A model generated the notes under the pieces. That model did no database searches. It was not told where the DNA came from and saw only the letters and a program-made list of their open reading frames with translations. Positions 34,457-42,627 of a DNA stretch of 44,288 nucleotides are shown in pieces. Position 1 is the stretch's first letter. Each line of letters starts with the position of its first letter. The translations under genes and the position numbers were made by a program. The DNA comes from Gammaproteobacteria bacterium (GTDB lineage: Bacteria > Pseudomonadota > Gammaproteobacteria > HK1), in assembly GCA_018224385.1 (NCBI GenBank), contig JAGTVB010000008.1:1-44288 (forward strand). The letters run 5' to 3'.

Positions 34457-35149
34457 ATGGAAACTAAGATTGAGGATGCCGTAAGGCGCCTCACGGAACA
34501 GCTACCGTTGCTGGCGCGGCAGCAGCAACTCGAATCCCGTCTCGTGGAAGTCCATCGGGCAATTCTAAGCTCTTTGGCTACCCGCGGGCGTTCCCTCACG
34601 CAGTCAGAGCTCGAGAAGCGACTGGGAGGAAAGGAGGCGGTGGCCCATGCCGTGAGGCGCCTCGGGAAGGCGGATTTGGTTGTTTTGGACGCCTCAGCTG
34701 AGCGCATTGTCGGTGCTTATCCGATGACCACCGAAGAAACCCCGCATCGGCTGCAGGTGAATGGGCAATCGATAAATGCTATGTGTGCGCTGGATGCACT
34801 GTCTGTGGGTCCGCTGTACGACGCAGAAGTCATTATCGATTCGCGCTGCCATGTTACTGCTGAGCCGATACACATCCGCCAGAAGGGGAAGGCGATTGTC
34901 GACTGCCAGCCAACAGATCCCCGGGTCGGCGTGCGATGGCAAAATCCTACTGGTTGCGCAGCGCACAGCATGTGCACCGAGATGGTTTTTCTCAATGATC
35001 CGGTCACAGCCAACCAGTGGCAAGCCATAGACCCCCAGTCGATTAGCTTGTTTACCCTCCCCGAAGCCGTCGAATTTGGAGCAGGGTTTTTCGTACCCCT
35101 CTTGGGTGTGTCGCGCAGTGCGGAAACCGACATCCGCCAATCATCATAA
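34457..35149 (+). CDS. MerB-like organomercurial lyase family protein
   Basis: A 230-aa protein aligned with alkylmercury lyase. MerB catalysis needs Cys96, Asp99 and Cys159. The corresponding residues here are Cys110 and Asp113 in AMCALDALSVGPLYDAEV and Cys173 in AAHSMCTEMVFLND. The MerB partner of the second motif is SFCCHVHFF, so Thr replaces its second cysteine. An N-terminal winged-helix-like domain (residues 5-80) precedes, as in MerB. No merA, merT, merP or merR is near, so a mercury-resistance operon is absent. It might still protonolyse an organometal, or act on another metabolite. GGAGG at 6 nt fixes the ATG; the track's TTG is one codon upstream. Confidence 0.8.
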   Translation: METKIEDAVRRLTEQLPLLARQQQLESRLVEVHRAILSSLATRGRSLTQSELEKRLGGKEAVAHAVRRLGKADLVVLDASAERIVGAYPMTTEETPHRLQVNGQSINAMCALDALSVGPLYDAEVIIDSRCHVTAEPIHIRQKGKAIVDCQPTDPRVGVRWQNPTGCAAHSMCTEMVFLNDPVTANQWQAIDPQSISLFTLPEAVEFGAGFFVPLLGVSRSAETDIRQSS

Positions 35150-35252
35150 TTATCTATGCCCCTATTCGTAGCGCTTGACAATCCCTGCCAGTGAACTAGG
35201 CTTGAGGTGAACGTCAGTGGATGTCAAAAGAGCACTGGATGGAGGGTGCACG

Positions 35253-35372
35253 ATGAAAAAGTCCGGCACAGAAAGCAAACTGTTATTGGCGTTGCCAAGC
35301 TTTATCTACATGCCCATTGTTTTGATGCTGGTGCTGACTCTGTTTACGGTGGTGGGAACCGCGACAGGATAA
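35253..35372 (+). CDS. 39-aa single-span membrane peptide
   Basis: Too short for the ORF track. It starts at ATG 35253 with GGAGGG at 7 nt, an excellent ribosome-binding site. The product opens MKKSGTESKL, followed by one hydrophobic helix of about 25 residues (LLLALPSFIYMPIVLMLVLT) and a short Gly/Thr tail ending TATG. The basic N-terminus and long non-polar stretch predict an inner-membrane protein with its N-terminus inside. No cleavage site is evident, so it probably stays anchored. Its location between the MerB-like and TSCPD genes on the same strand suggests a shared operon. I recognise no family. Confidence 0.65.
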   Translation: MKKSGTESKLLLALPSFIYMPIVLMLVLTLFTVVGTATG

Positions 35373-35543
35373 ATGCAGACGCGCAAACGTTCGCGGAAAT
35401 TACACTAAAAACGCCGCTGGGGTCTGTGGTATTGTCAACGCCGATCCCAAGGCGGGCTTAATGCGCGCGCAATATCGGAAGCAGGGAGCCCTAGCCCAAC
35501 TGTCGCTTCGTCGGTGCAAGTGCCATAAAGCGTCACTATCGTG

Positions 35544-35969
35544 ATGAAGCGCAAGAGCACGCGGCAGCTATCCTTGTTTCAAGGCAGGGCCGATGAGGTT
35601 GCGGGTGGCGCGCCGCCAGTCAGTGATGAGCGACCCGAGGTTCTGGGCTCGAGAACCTATCGATTGAAGGTCCCGGTCAACGGGGAGCTGCTTCATTTGT
35701 ACATGACGATTTCTGATCGCGACGGACGGCCTTTCGAGTTCTTTCTAAATTGCTCCAATATGGCGCTCAGTGAGTACCTCGCAACCGTGTCGGTGCTGGC
35801 GAGCCGCATGTTGCGAAATGGCTTTTCCGCTGAGGCGGTGGCCAGCGACCTGGTCGCCATTGAAAGCCCGTTCACGGGTCACATGCGCAAGGGGGGCTAC
35901 TGTCCCTCGCTTTCTGCGCTCATAGCGCGTACGCTGCTTGCCCACGTGAATGGCACGGAGCTTCCTTGA
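35544..35969 (+). CDS. Stand-alone TSCPD-domain protein, paralogue of NrdJb
   Basis: A 141-aa protein made of little more than a TSCPD domain, the module that forms the C-terminal part of class II ribonucleotide reductases. It aligns with NrdJb of this window: EVLGSRTYRLKVPVNGE against EVLLGSTYKIKTPLSEH, RPFEFFLNCSNMA against RPFEIFINSKNME, and GGYCPSLSALIARTLLAHV against KYMPSLVAEIGDAIERHM. The zinc-ribbon end is missing. It carries no reductase barrel, so it may modulate NrdJ or have a separate function. The ATG at 35544 has no clear Shine-Dalgarno, and a GTG one codon upstream is equally possible. It lies about 170 bp after the 39-aa membrane peptide. Confidence 0.8.
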   Translation: MKRKSTRQLSLFQGRADEVAGGAPPVSDERPEVLGSRTYRLKVPVNGELLHLYMTISDRDGRPFEFFLNCSNMALSEYLATVSVLASRMLRNGFSAEAVASDLVAIESPFTGHMRKGGYCPSLSALIARTLLAHVNGTELP

Positions 35970-36253
35970 GTAGCGCGTACCTCTTTAGTTGGTGCGATGC
36001 GCAAGGCGACGGCCGCCGGGGAGCTTTGGGGCCATAAGCCCGTTATCTAGTTTTCTCCGTCCTGCCTCGATACCTTGTCGAACAAGTTGGCGTTGCCACT
36101 TCCTGTCTTAGAACCTCCGATCATTGCTTGTCATCTCCACCGGCATGAGGACATGTTCCCAAGGGTTGTCATGAATCAACTTTGGCAATCCGTATGCGCA
36201 GTGGCTGTTTTGCACCACGCGGGTAGCCGGCGCGGAGGTCTTTCTGGAGGGTG

Positions 36254-38875
36254 ATGAAGCTCAGACGAAACGTAGCCGGATTCGCCCTGCTGCTCAGCGT
36301 GCTGGTCGCGCTCGCTTGGCTCTGCTTACCGCAATTAACAGGCCTCTTTCTTCGCGGCTACCTGGAGTCAGTAGGGCTTGGCAATGTGAGCATCCAAATC
36401 GAGTCTGTGGGCTTTGAGCGCTTACGGATTAAACGGCTCAGCTTCGCATACTCTGCTGACAATTCATGGCGCGTCGATATCTACGGTGCCGACCTCTCCT
36501 TTTCGCTGGGCGAATTGTCGAACAAAAGCATTCGCAGGCTGAGCATCGCTTCGGCCGTCATCGACATAGGGGCTGCCCAGGCATCACCCGAGCCCGATAC
36601 CGGAGAAGTACTGGCGTTGTTGGCGCGACCATGGCATCAGCATTGGCCAGTACACGTCTTATCCGTTCGTACGCTGACGCTCTATCGCGCGCCCCGCGGG
36701 CTTCCCCGACGTCTCTCTTTGAATCTGACCCGAAGGGAGAGCCAGCTAACGGCACAGATCGGTCTGTGGCAGAAAACGGGAACACCGCGCTATATCGACT
36801 TAAACCTCAGCGCTCCAGGCGAGCTTCGGGTGTCGTTACATGCCGTGACGGAAAACACGACGCCCGCAATGGCCATGGATCTTAGCCTGAAAGAGAGAAG
36901 TTCGCACTGGCACCTGCAGGGCCGTCTGGAGACGAATTTGGAGCTTTTTCATCAATGGCTCAAGCCTGGGTTTACGCCAGGCGCCTTATTGATGCGGGTT
37001 CGCGGTGGCCGTGCCGAGTTTGAATTCTCGCTGAGGCGCAAGACCATGGCCGACGCGGGGGGAGTGCCATGGCGGGCTAGAGTGACCAGCCGCTTCAAAA
37101 CGCTGGCCGTCAGTGTTGCCGACGAGCCTTCTGAAGCGGAGCAAGGTATTGCCTGCCGCGAGCGAACGGGAGTACCTCCGACGCTGACACAATGCGTCAG
37201 CGGGATAGGTTCATCGGCGCAACCATCGCCGAAAATACTCCGCATCGCAGCGGCCTCCTTCCAGGTGAGCGCAGATATCGAGCAACGTCCGCAGCAGGGT
37301 GATGTGCTCGTTGCCTTTCGCAGTGACGGGCAGGTTCAATCGCTTCAGGCCCATCCAGTGACACTCGGCAACGCGGTGATTCATCTCACGGGCACCCTCT
37401 CGAAGCAGGGCAGCACTACAGATCTCGCCATTGGTCCCGAGGCAACCGCAACACTGGAAGCCTTGGACCATCCGTCTGTGCACCTACCGCACCTACGCAT
37501 TAGCGCTGCGAAGCCCGCCGAGCGTCCCGGATCCATGGCGGAGGGCCTGCTGCGGGGTATTGGGATAAGCCTTCCCGCATACTGGCAGATCACGCTGCCG
37601 CCCCTGAGAGAAGATCAGTTTCAGTTTCAAGGCAATCCCCTTGAGATCGTCTTGGGTGACGTCGCTTGGAGCGGTGCGAATCACTCCCCCTCCATAGCGG
37701 GCAGCATAACCACCGCCAATGTGCTGCTCCAGATCAGAGATAGGGTGCTGCCTTGCCAGCAGGTCCGTATGGATTTTGTCGTTGACCGAGGTGCATTGCG
37801 GAGCACGTTCGAGGCGGGTTTAGCTGAGGGAGCCGGCCACCTTCGCGGCGAACTGATGCAGTCTTTTGGAGACGGTGGGGGGCGCGTTACTTTTGCGTTG
37901 AGCGACCTTAACTTTGAGGAAGAGAAAACTTCGCTGAGCCGTATTCTGCAAGAGTGGCCTTACGCTTTCGATTTGCTCTCCGGAAAACTGGCCTTTTCCG
38001 GGGAATTCTCATGGCCCCAAAATGCCGCACAGAGCGGCTATGGCACAACGACCGGTACGCTCCGGATCAGGATTTCGGACGGCGGTGGCTTTTATCAGGA
38101 GATTTGGTTCTCCGGCCTGGAAACTGACTTCATTATTCGACTCGCGCCGACTGTACGTACAGCCCGTTCAGCGCGGGTTAAGGCCGATATCGTAGACTTT
38201 GGTCTGCCGCTCAAAAATGTCGAACTGACGCTTGCGTTGCTCCATTCGACGCGTGGACCGCTGCCCCGCTTGGTAGTCTACGACCTCAAGGGAGGGCTGC
38301 TTGAGGGTGAACTGACGAGTAAGCGCGTGGTGGTTGATGCGAACAATAGTGTTCACCACATTCCATTGCAATTGAGGCGGCTCAATTTGGCCGAACTGCT
38401 TACGCTCTATCCCTTCGAAGGACTGCAGGCCAGCGGTGTTTTGAACGGCGTGTTGGATCTCATGGTGAGCCAAGCGGGAGTTTCAGTGCAGGACGGTACG
38501 CTTCGCGCAGCGCCCCCCGGCGGCGGAATTCGCTACCGTCCCGAAAGCCCGGCGCAACGAGTGGAAGCTGCCGTTCCCGGGTCGGCCGTGCTGTTCCGAG
38601 CGTTGGAAGATTTCCGCTATGAAGTCCTACGTGCTGAAGCCGATTATGCAGTGGACGGTACGCTGCTGCTCAACCTCCATCTCGAAGGGCGCAGCCCTCG
38701 GCTGCAAGCGGAGCGTGCCGTACACGTGAATCTTAAACTCGAGCAGAACGTGTTGTCGCTGTTGCGAAGCCTTCGGCTGGTGAATGGTCTCAATGAGCAG
38801 TTGACCAGCCGGGTGCGCACTTATTACGAGGAAAGGAAAGCACACCCCTCGAACGGGAGCCAGATATCGCCATAG
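36254..38875 (+). CDS. ydbH: YdbH-family intermembrane lipid-transport protein
   Basis: A large AsmA-like protein of 873 aa. The N-terminus has one membrane helix (GFALLLSVLVALAWLCLPQ) followed by a long periplasmic, beta-rich body that in this family forms a hydrophobic groove spanning from inner to outer membrane. In E. coli, YdbH works with the lipoprotein YnbE, and with TamB and YhdP is redundantly required for phospholipid transport to the outer membrane. The C-terminal segment (about residues 690-860, with LQASGVLNGVLDLMVSQAGV) corresponds to the family's conserved domain. The E. coli order ydbH-ynbE-ydbL is fully kept. The start is the ATG at 36254, with GGAGG only 3 nt before it; a GTG one codon upstream is possible. 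Confidence 0.9.
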   Translation: MKLRRNVAGFALLLSVLVALAWLCLPQLTGLFLRGYLESVGLGNVSIQIESVGFERLRIKRLSFAYSADNSWRVDIYGADLSFSLGELSNKSIRRLSIASAVIDIGAAQASPEPDTGEVLALLARPWHQHWPVHVLSVRTLTLYRAPRGLPRRLSLNLTRRESQLTAQIGLWQKTGTPRYIDLNLSAPGELRVSLHAVTENTTPAMAMDLSLKERSSHWHLQGRLETNLELFHQWLKPGFTPGALLMRVRGGRAEFEFSLRRKTMADAGGVPWRARVTSRFKTLAVSVADEPSEAEQGIACRERTGVPPTLTQCVSGIGSSAQPSPKILRIAAASFQVSADIEQRPQQGDVLVAFRSDGQVQSLQAHPVTLGNAVIHLTGTLSKQGSTTDLAIGPEATATLEALDHPSVHLPHLRISAAKPAERPGSMAEGLLRGIGISLPAYWQITLPPLREDQFQFQGNPLEIVLGDVAWSGANHSPSIAGSITTANVLLQIRDRVLPCQQVRMDFVVDRGALRSTFEAGLAEGAGHLRGELMQSFGDGGGRVTFALSDLNFEEEKTSLSRILQEWPYAFDLLSGKLAFSGEFSWPQNAAQSGYGTTTGTLRIRISDGGGFYQEIWFSGLETDFIIRLAPTVRTARSARVKADIVDFGLPLKNVELTLALLHSTRGPLPRLVVYDLKGGLLEGELTSKRVVVDANNSVHHIPLQLRRLNLAELLTLYPFEGLQASGVLNGVLDLMVSQAGVSVQDGTLRAAPPGGGIRYRPESPAQRVEAAVPGSAVLFRALEDFRYEVLRAEADYAVDGTLLLNLHLEGRSPRLQAERAVHVNLKLEQNVLSLLRSLRLVNGLNEQLTSRVRTYYEERKAHPSNGSQISP

Positions 38876-38907
38876 GCTGCAGCCTGGCCGCTGAGTAGGA
38901 TGGTAGG

Positions 38908-39102
38908 ATGAGAAAGATATTCACTCTAGGATTATGGTGGTTTTTGTTCATGGGGATGAGCGGGTGCACGCCGACAGTGAGAGTTGCACCGCCGGAGGAG
39001 CCGATTACGATCAACCTTAACGTGAAAATTGAACATGAAGTCCGGGTTAAGGTTGAGCGAGCCCTGGATGAGGTCATATCGGAAGATAGCGGCTTGTTCT
39101 AG
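38908..39102 (+). CDS. ynbE: YnbE-family outer-membrane lipoprotein
   Basis: A 64-aa lipoprotein. A signal peptide ends at a lipobox (MSGC), then APPEEPITINLNVKIEHEVRVKVE, the near-invariant core of the family. The C-terminus ends DSGLF, close to the SDLF end of E. coli YnbE. It is expected to sit in the outer membrane and bind YdbH by beta-strand augmentation. It lies 32 bp after ydbH and 21 bp before ydbL, clearly one operon. Confidence 0.92.
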   Translation: MRKIFTLGLWWFLFMGMSGCTPTVRVAPPEEPITINLNVKIEHEVRVKVERALDEVISEDSGLF

Positions 39103-39123
39103 CCAATTACGGAGGGCGTCATT

Positions 39124-39450
39124 ATGCATCCTTGGTTTTCGCGACTCATTTTTGTCGGCGCGCTGCTGACCACAGCGTCTGTTTTTGCACTGACGCTGCA
39201 CGAAGCCAAGGAATCGGGTTTGGTGGGTGAGACAGTCGAGGGTTACCTATCCGCAGTGGGTGATCCGTCCCACGAAGTGCAGAGGCTTATCGAGGATATT
39301 AACGCCAAGCGCCGTAAAGAATATCAGGCTATCTCGATACAGACCGGCGTCGAGTTACAGGCGGTGGAGGCGCTTGCCGGCAGGAAAGCGATCAACAAGA
39401 CCCCACGTGGCCAGTACATTCACTTGGGTGACAAATGGCAGAGAAAGTAG
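39124..39450 (+). CDS. ydbL: YdbL-family periplasmic protein (DUF1318)
   Basis: A 108-aa secreted protein: signal peptide (LIFVGALLTTASVFA), then TLHEAKESGLVGETVEGYL and the DUF1318 core VQRLIEDINAKRRKEYQAIS with a C-terminal GQYIHLGDKW. In E. coli, YdbL acts in the periplasm to keep YdbH and YnbE from going wrong together, by a chaperone-like role. GGAGGG precedes the ATG. It is the last gene of the operon and is followed at once by a terminator. Confidence 0.93.
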   Translation: MHPWFSRLIFVGALLTTASVFALTLHEAKESGLVGETVEGYLSAVGDPSHEVQRLIEDINAKRRKEYQAISIQTGVELQAVEALAGRKAINKTPRGQYIHLGDKWQRK

Positions 39451-39493
39451 ATTTCATGCCGAAGGCTGTACGCCAAGACACATGCCAGCATGG

Positions 39494-41863
39494 CTACTCC
39501 CGGCCCGCTGGCGTCAGCAGGCGGGCTTCTCTTTTAAACTGCCGCGCCTTGTGCGCGTTCTCACCGGCATGGGGCATCTCCGCAGGCGAGGAGGGCACTG
39601 AAATTCCGGCAGCGAGCGGCACCTGCGGCGCCGGTGGCGCCTCCCCGCGCTTGTCAATGCCAAAGTAGAGGGTGCGATGGGGAAATGGGATCTCGATACC
39701 GATCTCATCGAATCGGCGCTTGAGGCGCCGATTGAATTCCCGCCCTACTGTCCACTGCTGGATAGGTAGAGTCTTGATACGCGCCTTAATCATGACCGCC
39801 GAATCGGCAAACTGATCCAGGCCAAAAATTTCGAGCGGTGCCAACATGAGCGGCCCAAATTCCGCATCTTGTTGCAGCTCGGCGCCGAGATTTTTGAGCA
39901 CCTCAATGACTCGATCCACGTCCTCTCGATAGGCGACGCCGATATCGAAGACATAAAACGAGAAGTCTTTGGTGAGGTTACTGATGGTGGATATAGCACT
40001 GAACGGAATCGTGTGCACGGTACCCGAGAGATCACGAAGCCGTAGGCTTCGAATAGAAATCGCTTCAACGAGACCCGCCGTATCGCCTACCTTAACCACC
40101 TCACCGACGGAGACGAGATCCTGGAACAGGATGATTGCGCCGGTAATAATGTCTTTCACTAGGGTTTGTGCGCCGAATCCAACCGCCAGCCCAACTACGC
40201 CGGCACCGGCAAGTAGCGGCGCAATATTGACCCCGAGTTCCGACAGCACCAACAGTAAGGTGACTACCGTGATGGTTGCAAAGGCGGCGTTGCGCCCCAC
40301 GGTGAGCAAGGTTTTGACTCTCGCGCGTGGCGCCTGGCGTCTGCTGTCAGTGTCCGTCTCACGCAGCTGTCGGTCGATCACAGTGCTGGTGAGCTCCCAG
40401 AGCACAATCGCAAGGAGAATAATTAACAGCAATCTACCGAGGGTACTGCCCAGAACTCTCGCCGGCTCGCTTACCAGCAACGATGAACCGTCCACGCCCC
40501 ACGCCTCGAGCACTCCGAAGAGCGCGATGACGTAAACGATCCAGCGGGCTCCGGCATACAGTAGCGGGAAATAGCGGTTGACGCGCTGCTCTATGCCGGG
40601 AAAGCGGGTGCGCAGCTCAGCGCTCACATGAATAGCGTGCTGATAAACGCTTGCCAATAGTCGAAGGGCGATGCTGCTGAGAGCGATCACCAGAAGAGTC
40701 AGTGCGCTGGCTTGAAGAATAAATTGAAACCCTCCGGGGATTTGCAGTAGCCATACGCCCAAGAGCAAAATGACATAGGCGGTTGCCAAGAGGTGCCAGA
40801 GCTTCGCCAAGCGTTCTCGCAGCGCACGAAGTGGCGTTCCCTGCAGCCTGTTTGTGCCCCGAATAAAATTTGCGACAACCTCCCGATTTTGCCAGATGAG
40901 AATTAGTGCTAGGGAACTCACGAAAAAGCCGAGTAATGCCAGCAACGCGCCAAAAAACTTTTGGGGTAGACCGAGCACCACCGCTACTTCCAGGGTGACA
41001 TAACCGTAAATCGAAGCAAAGCTGAATCGTCGAGCCCAGATCAAAGCATAATGGGCCGTCTCATCACTCAAAGGCGACAACCGGAGTTGCGGCATATCGG
41101 GTGCAAACAAGAAGCGGGTGGCGGCCATCAGGGTGCGTACAGCGGTTGCCGCCGCAATCCAGGCTAATGCCACGACCCGGGCCGCCGCTGTCGGCTCGAT
41201 GAAGGTGAGGACCAGATAGGCAGCAAGAGCGGACAGGCCAATGACAAGCAGCTCAAGCACCATAATGAGAGTCAGTGCGGGCAGGTTCCCTAGACGACTT
41301 GGTGGAGGGCGGCGCGAGACGAGCCTTCGTTTAAAATACATCAATGGCAATTGGGTGACGACGAACACGACGTATCCAATCCCCATGATGGTCGCTAGAC
41401 TGATCAAAACTTGGGTCCATCGCGATCGCGCCTGGGGATCGCTTATTTCCTGGCGTAGCCAATGAAAAGCTTGAGGCAGTTGGTTCGCAACCCGCGCCAA
41501 TGGTAAGAGCGTACGTTCGCCCACGGAAATCATGTGCGTCGAGAGGCTCTGCAAAATCTCGGCAGTAGCGGTGTGCACCGGCGGCTGTTCGTTCGGTTTC
41601 GATTGCTCCGCGCCTGCCGAATGCGCCTCGCTCAGTACCTTGAGCTGGCCGATTAAGCGCTGTCGGGCACTGGGATCCTCGAGCAGCTCGATGAGCGCAT
41701 CGACATCGGCGGTGTCCCTTGTCTCGGTGAGGGGGGGCAGTGTTTCCTCCGGCTGACTGAATCCCTGCGGCGAGAGAGCCGTCAGGCAGAGGAAAAATCC
41801 GGCCAGAACGAACCACCTGCTAGCGGCTGAACGATTGCGTCGGTGCTTGAGTGCTGGGAGCAT
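39494..41863 (-). CDS. MscS-family mechanosensitive channel, large form
   Basis: A large MscS-type channel of about 790 aa. It opens with a signal peptide (FFLCLTALSPQGFS) and a periplasmic helical region, then roughly ten membrane helices, and ends with the MscS core. The pore helix has VVGLAVGFGAQTLVKDIITGAIIL, then VGEVVKVGDTAGLVEAISIR, LRDLSGTVHTIPFSAISTISN, and the C-terminal beta domain. Architecture resembles YbdG/YjeP or MscK-like channels that protect against osmotic downshock. The start is uncertain: 41917 (track) and 41863 are both ATGs without Shine-Dalgarno. I prefer 41863, as it gives a normal signal peptide. Its last codons carry the terminator of the convergent ydbHL operon. 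Confidence 0.92.
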   Translation of the reverse strand: MLPALKHRRNRSAASRWFVLAGFFLCLTALSPQGFSQPEETLPPLTETRDTADVDALIELLEDPSARQRLIGQLKVLSEAHSAGAEQSKPNEQPPVHTATAEILQSLSTHMISVGERTLLPLARVANQLPQAFHWLRQEISDPQARSRWTQVLISLATIMGIGYVVFVVTQLPLMYFKRRLVSRRPPPSRLGNLPALTLIMVLELLVIGLSALAAYLVLTFIEPTAAARVVALAWIAAATAVRTLMAATRFLFAPDMPQLRLSPLSDETAHYALIWARRFSFASIYGYVTLEVAVVLGLPQKFFGALLALLGFFVSSLALILIWQNREVVANFIRGTNRLQGTPLRALRERLAKLWHLLATAYVILLLGVWLLQIPGGFQFILQASALTLLVIALSSIALRLLASVYQHAIHVSAELRTRFPGIEQRVNRYFPLLYAGARWIVYVIALFGVLEAWGVDGSSLLVSEPARVLGSTLGRLLLIILLAIVLWELTSTVIDRQLRETDTDSRRQAPRARVKTLLTVGRNAAFATITVVTLLLVLSELGVNIAPLLAGAGVVGLAVGFGAQTLVKDIITGAIILFQDLVSVGEVVKVGDTAGLVEAISIRSLRLRDLSGTVHTIPFSAISTISNLTKDFSFYVFDIGVAYREDVDRVIEVLKNLGAELQQDAEFGPLMLAPLEIFGLDQFADSAVMIKARIKTLPIQQWTVGREFNRRLKRRFDEIGIEIPFPHRTLYFGIDKRGEAPPAPQVPLAAGISVPSSPAEMPHAGENAHKARQFKREARLLTPAGRE
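39503..39536 (+). terminator. Intrinsic terminator of ydbH-ynbE-ydbL inside mscS end
   Basis: GCCCGC and GCGGGC pair as a GC-rich stem (39503-39526) with a short inner extension, followed by TTCTCTTTTAA as U-tract. It lies 50 bp after the ydbL stop and overlaps the last codons of the convergent mscS-like gene, which ends at 39494. The stem also forms on the other strand, but no U-tract follows it there. Confidence 0.7.
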
Positions 41864-41957
41864 CAATGTGCGGTGGATTCTATGCAGCGCTACTCTATGA
41901 CTAAATGTTAGGGCCATGTTGCATCAGAACGGAAATCCGAGCGCTCTAACCGGTGTT

Positions 41958-42030
41958 AGGAGCGGTTATAAAAGTCGCCACACCGGAGTCGCAAAGGCGC
42001 ACGGGCGCGAGCCACCGGAGTGTACCTGGG
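41958..42030. repeat. MITE-like element, copy 4 (degenerate)
   Basis: GGAGCGGTTATAAAAGTCGC, then GGAGTCGCAAAGGCGCACGG, matches the first half of copy 1 (GAAGCTGTTTAAAAATGTCGC and AGAGTCGCAAGGCGCACCGG) in order and spacing. The second half is not recognisable, so the copy is partial or strongly decayed. It lies about 40 bp outside the mscS-like gene. Confidence 0.5.
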
Positions 42031-42572
42031 AATACCGGAAGAGTGCGAGCTACTGCCCCCATGCTGGTAAGTATTTCGCTGGGCGGCGGCCGCGCTTACC
42101 GCCGGGCCATACCACGGTGCTGAAACATGCTCCAAGCGTCCCCGCCTGAGCGCTTGCTCTTGAACAATGGTCCGTACACAACGCGTTCCAGGTTGGCAGG
42201 CAGCACAAATCGCTGCAGATCCCACAGCGCATGCGGTGGGTTGCACGGAAAGGGAGACTGTCGGTTGGCAGTTGCCACGGTGGCGGGCGGGGGGCCAAAA
42301 TTGCCATCGTTGGATTCAGTGGCTCGGATGCATTTCTGTGGCTCAGGTTGACCTGCCGGGCCGCGGCACAGCCGAGAGAAGTGCCGGAGTTCTCAACGGT
42401 GGGTGAAACTGCTTTGGCGCTAAGTGGTTCGTGGCCGAAGATAATTTATTCCTGGAACCTTCCATGGCAGGCATGACATCATTGGAGCTTGGCGATCCCG
42501 AGAAGCGGAAATGGGCCTCTCGTCGCATAGCGCGGGAAAACCTGCGTAAATAATTACCTACCTGGGTGCAAG

Positions 42573-42627
42573 GGCGGGTGAAAAGAGGGCTAAATGGCTG
42601 ATCGGCGCTGACCCGCCTGCTCGGCGG
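42573..42627 (+). ncRNA. Possible structured leader with two competing stems
   Basis: GGCGGGT (42573-42579) can pair with ACCCGCC (42611-42617). The same CCGCC (42613-42617) can instead pair with GGCGG (42623-42627) over a 5-nt loop, which is followed by AGTAAAATTTA. Two mutually exclusive stems of this kind are the usual layout of a regulatory RNA. It lies about 575 bp before ahcY, which is far for a leader. No known riboswitch class fits. Speculative. Confidence 0.2.

Noticed and set aside
34457-35149. A mercury-resistance (mer) operon
   Set aside because: Only the MerB-like gene is present; no merR, merT, merP or merA in the window.
39969-40535. 188-aa plus-strand ORF
   Set aside because: Antisense to the mscS-like gene; Ser/Thr-rich shadow with no start signal.
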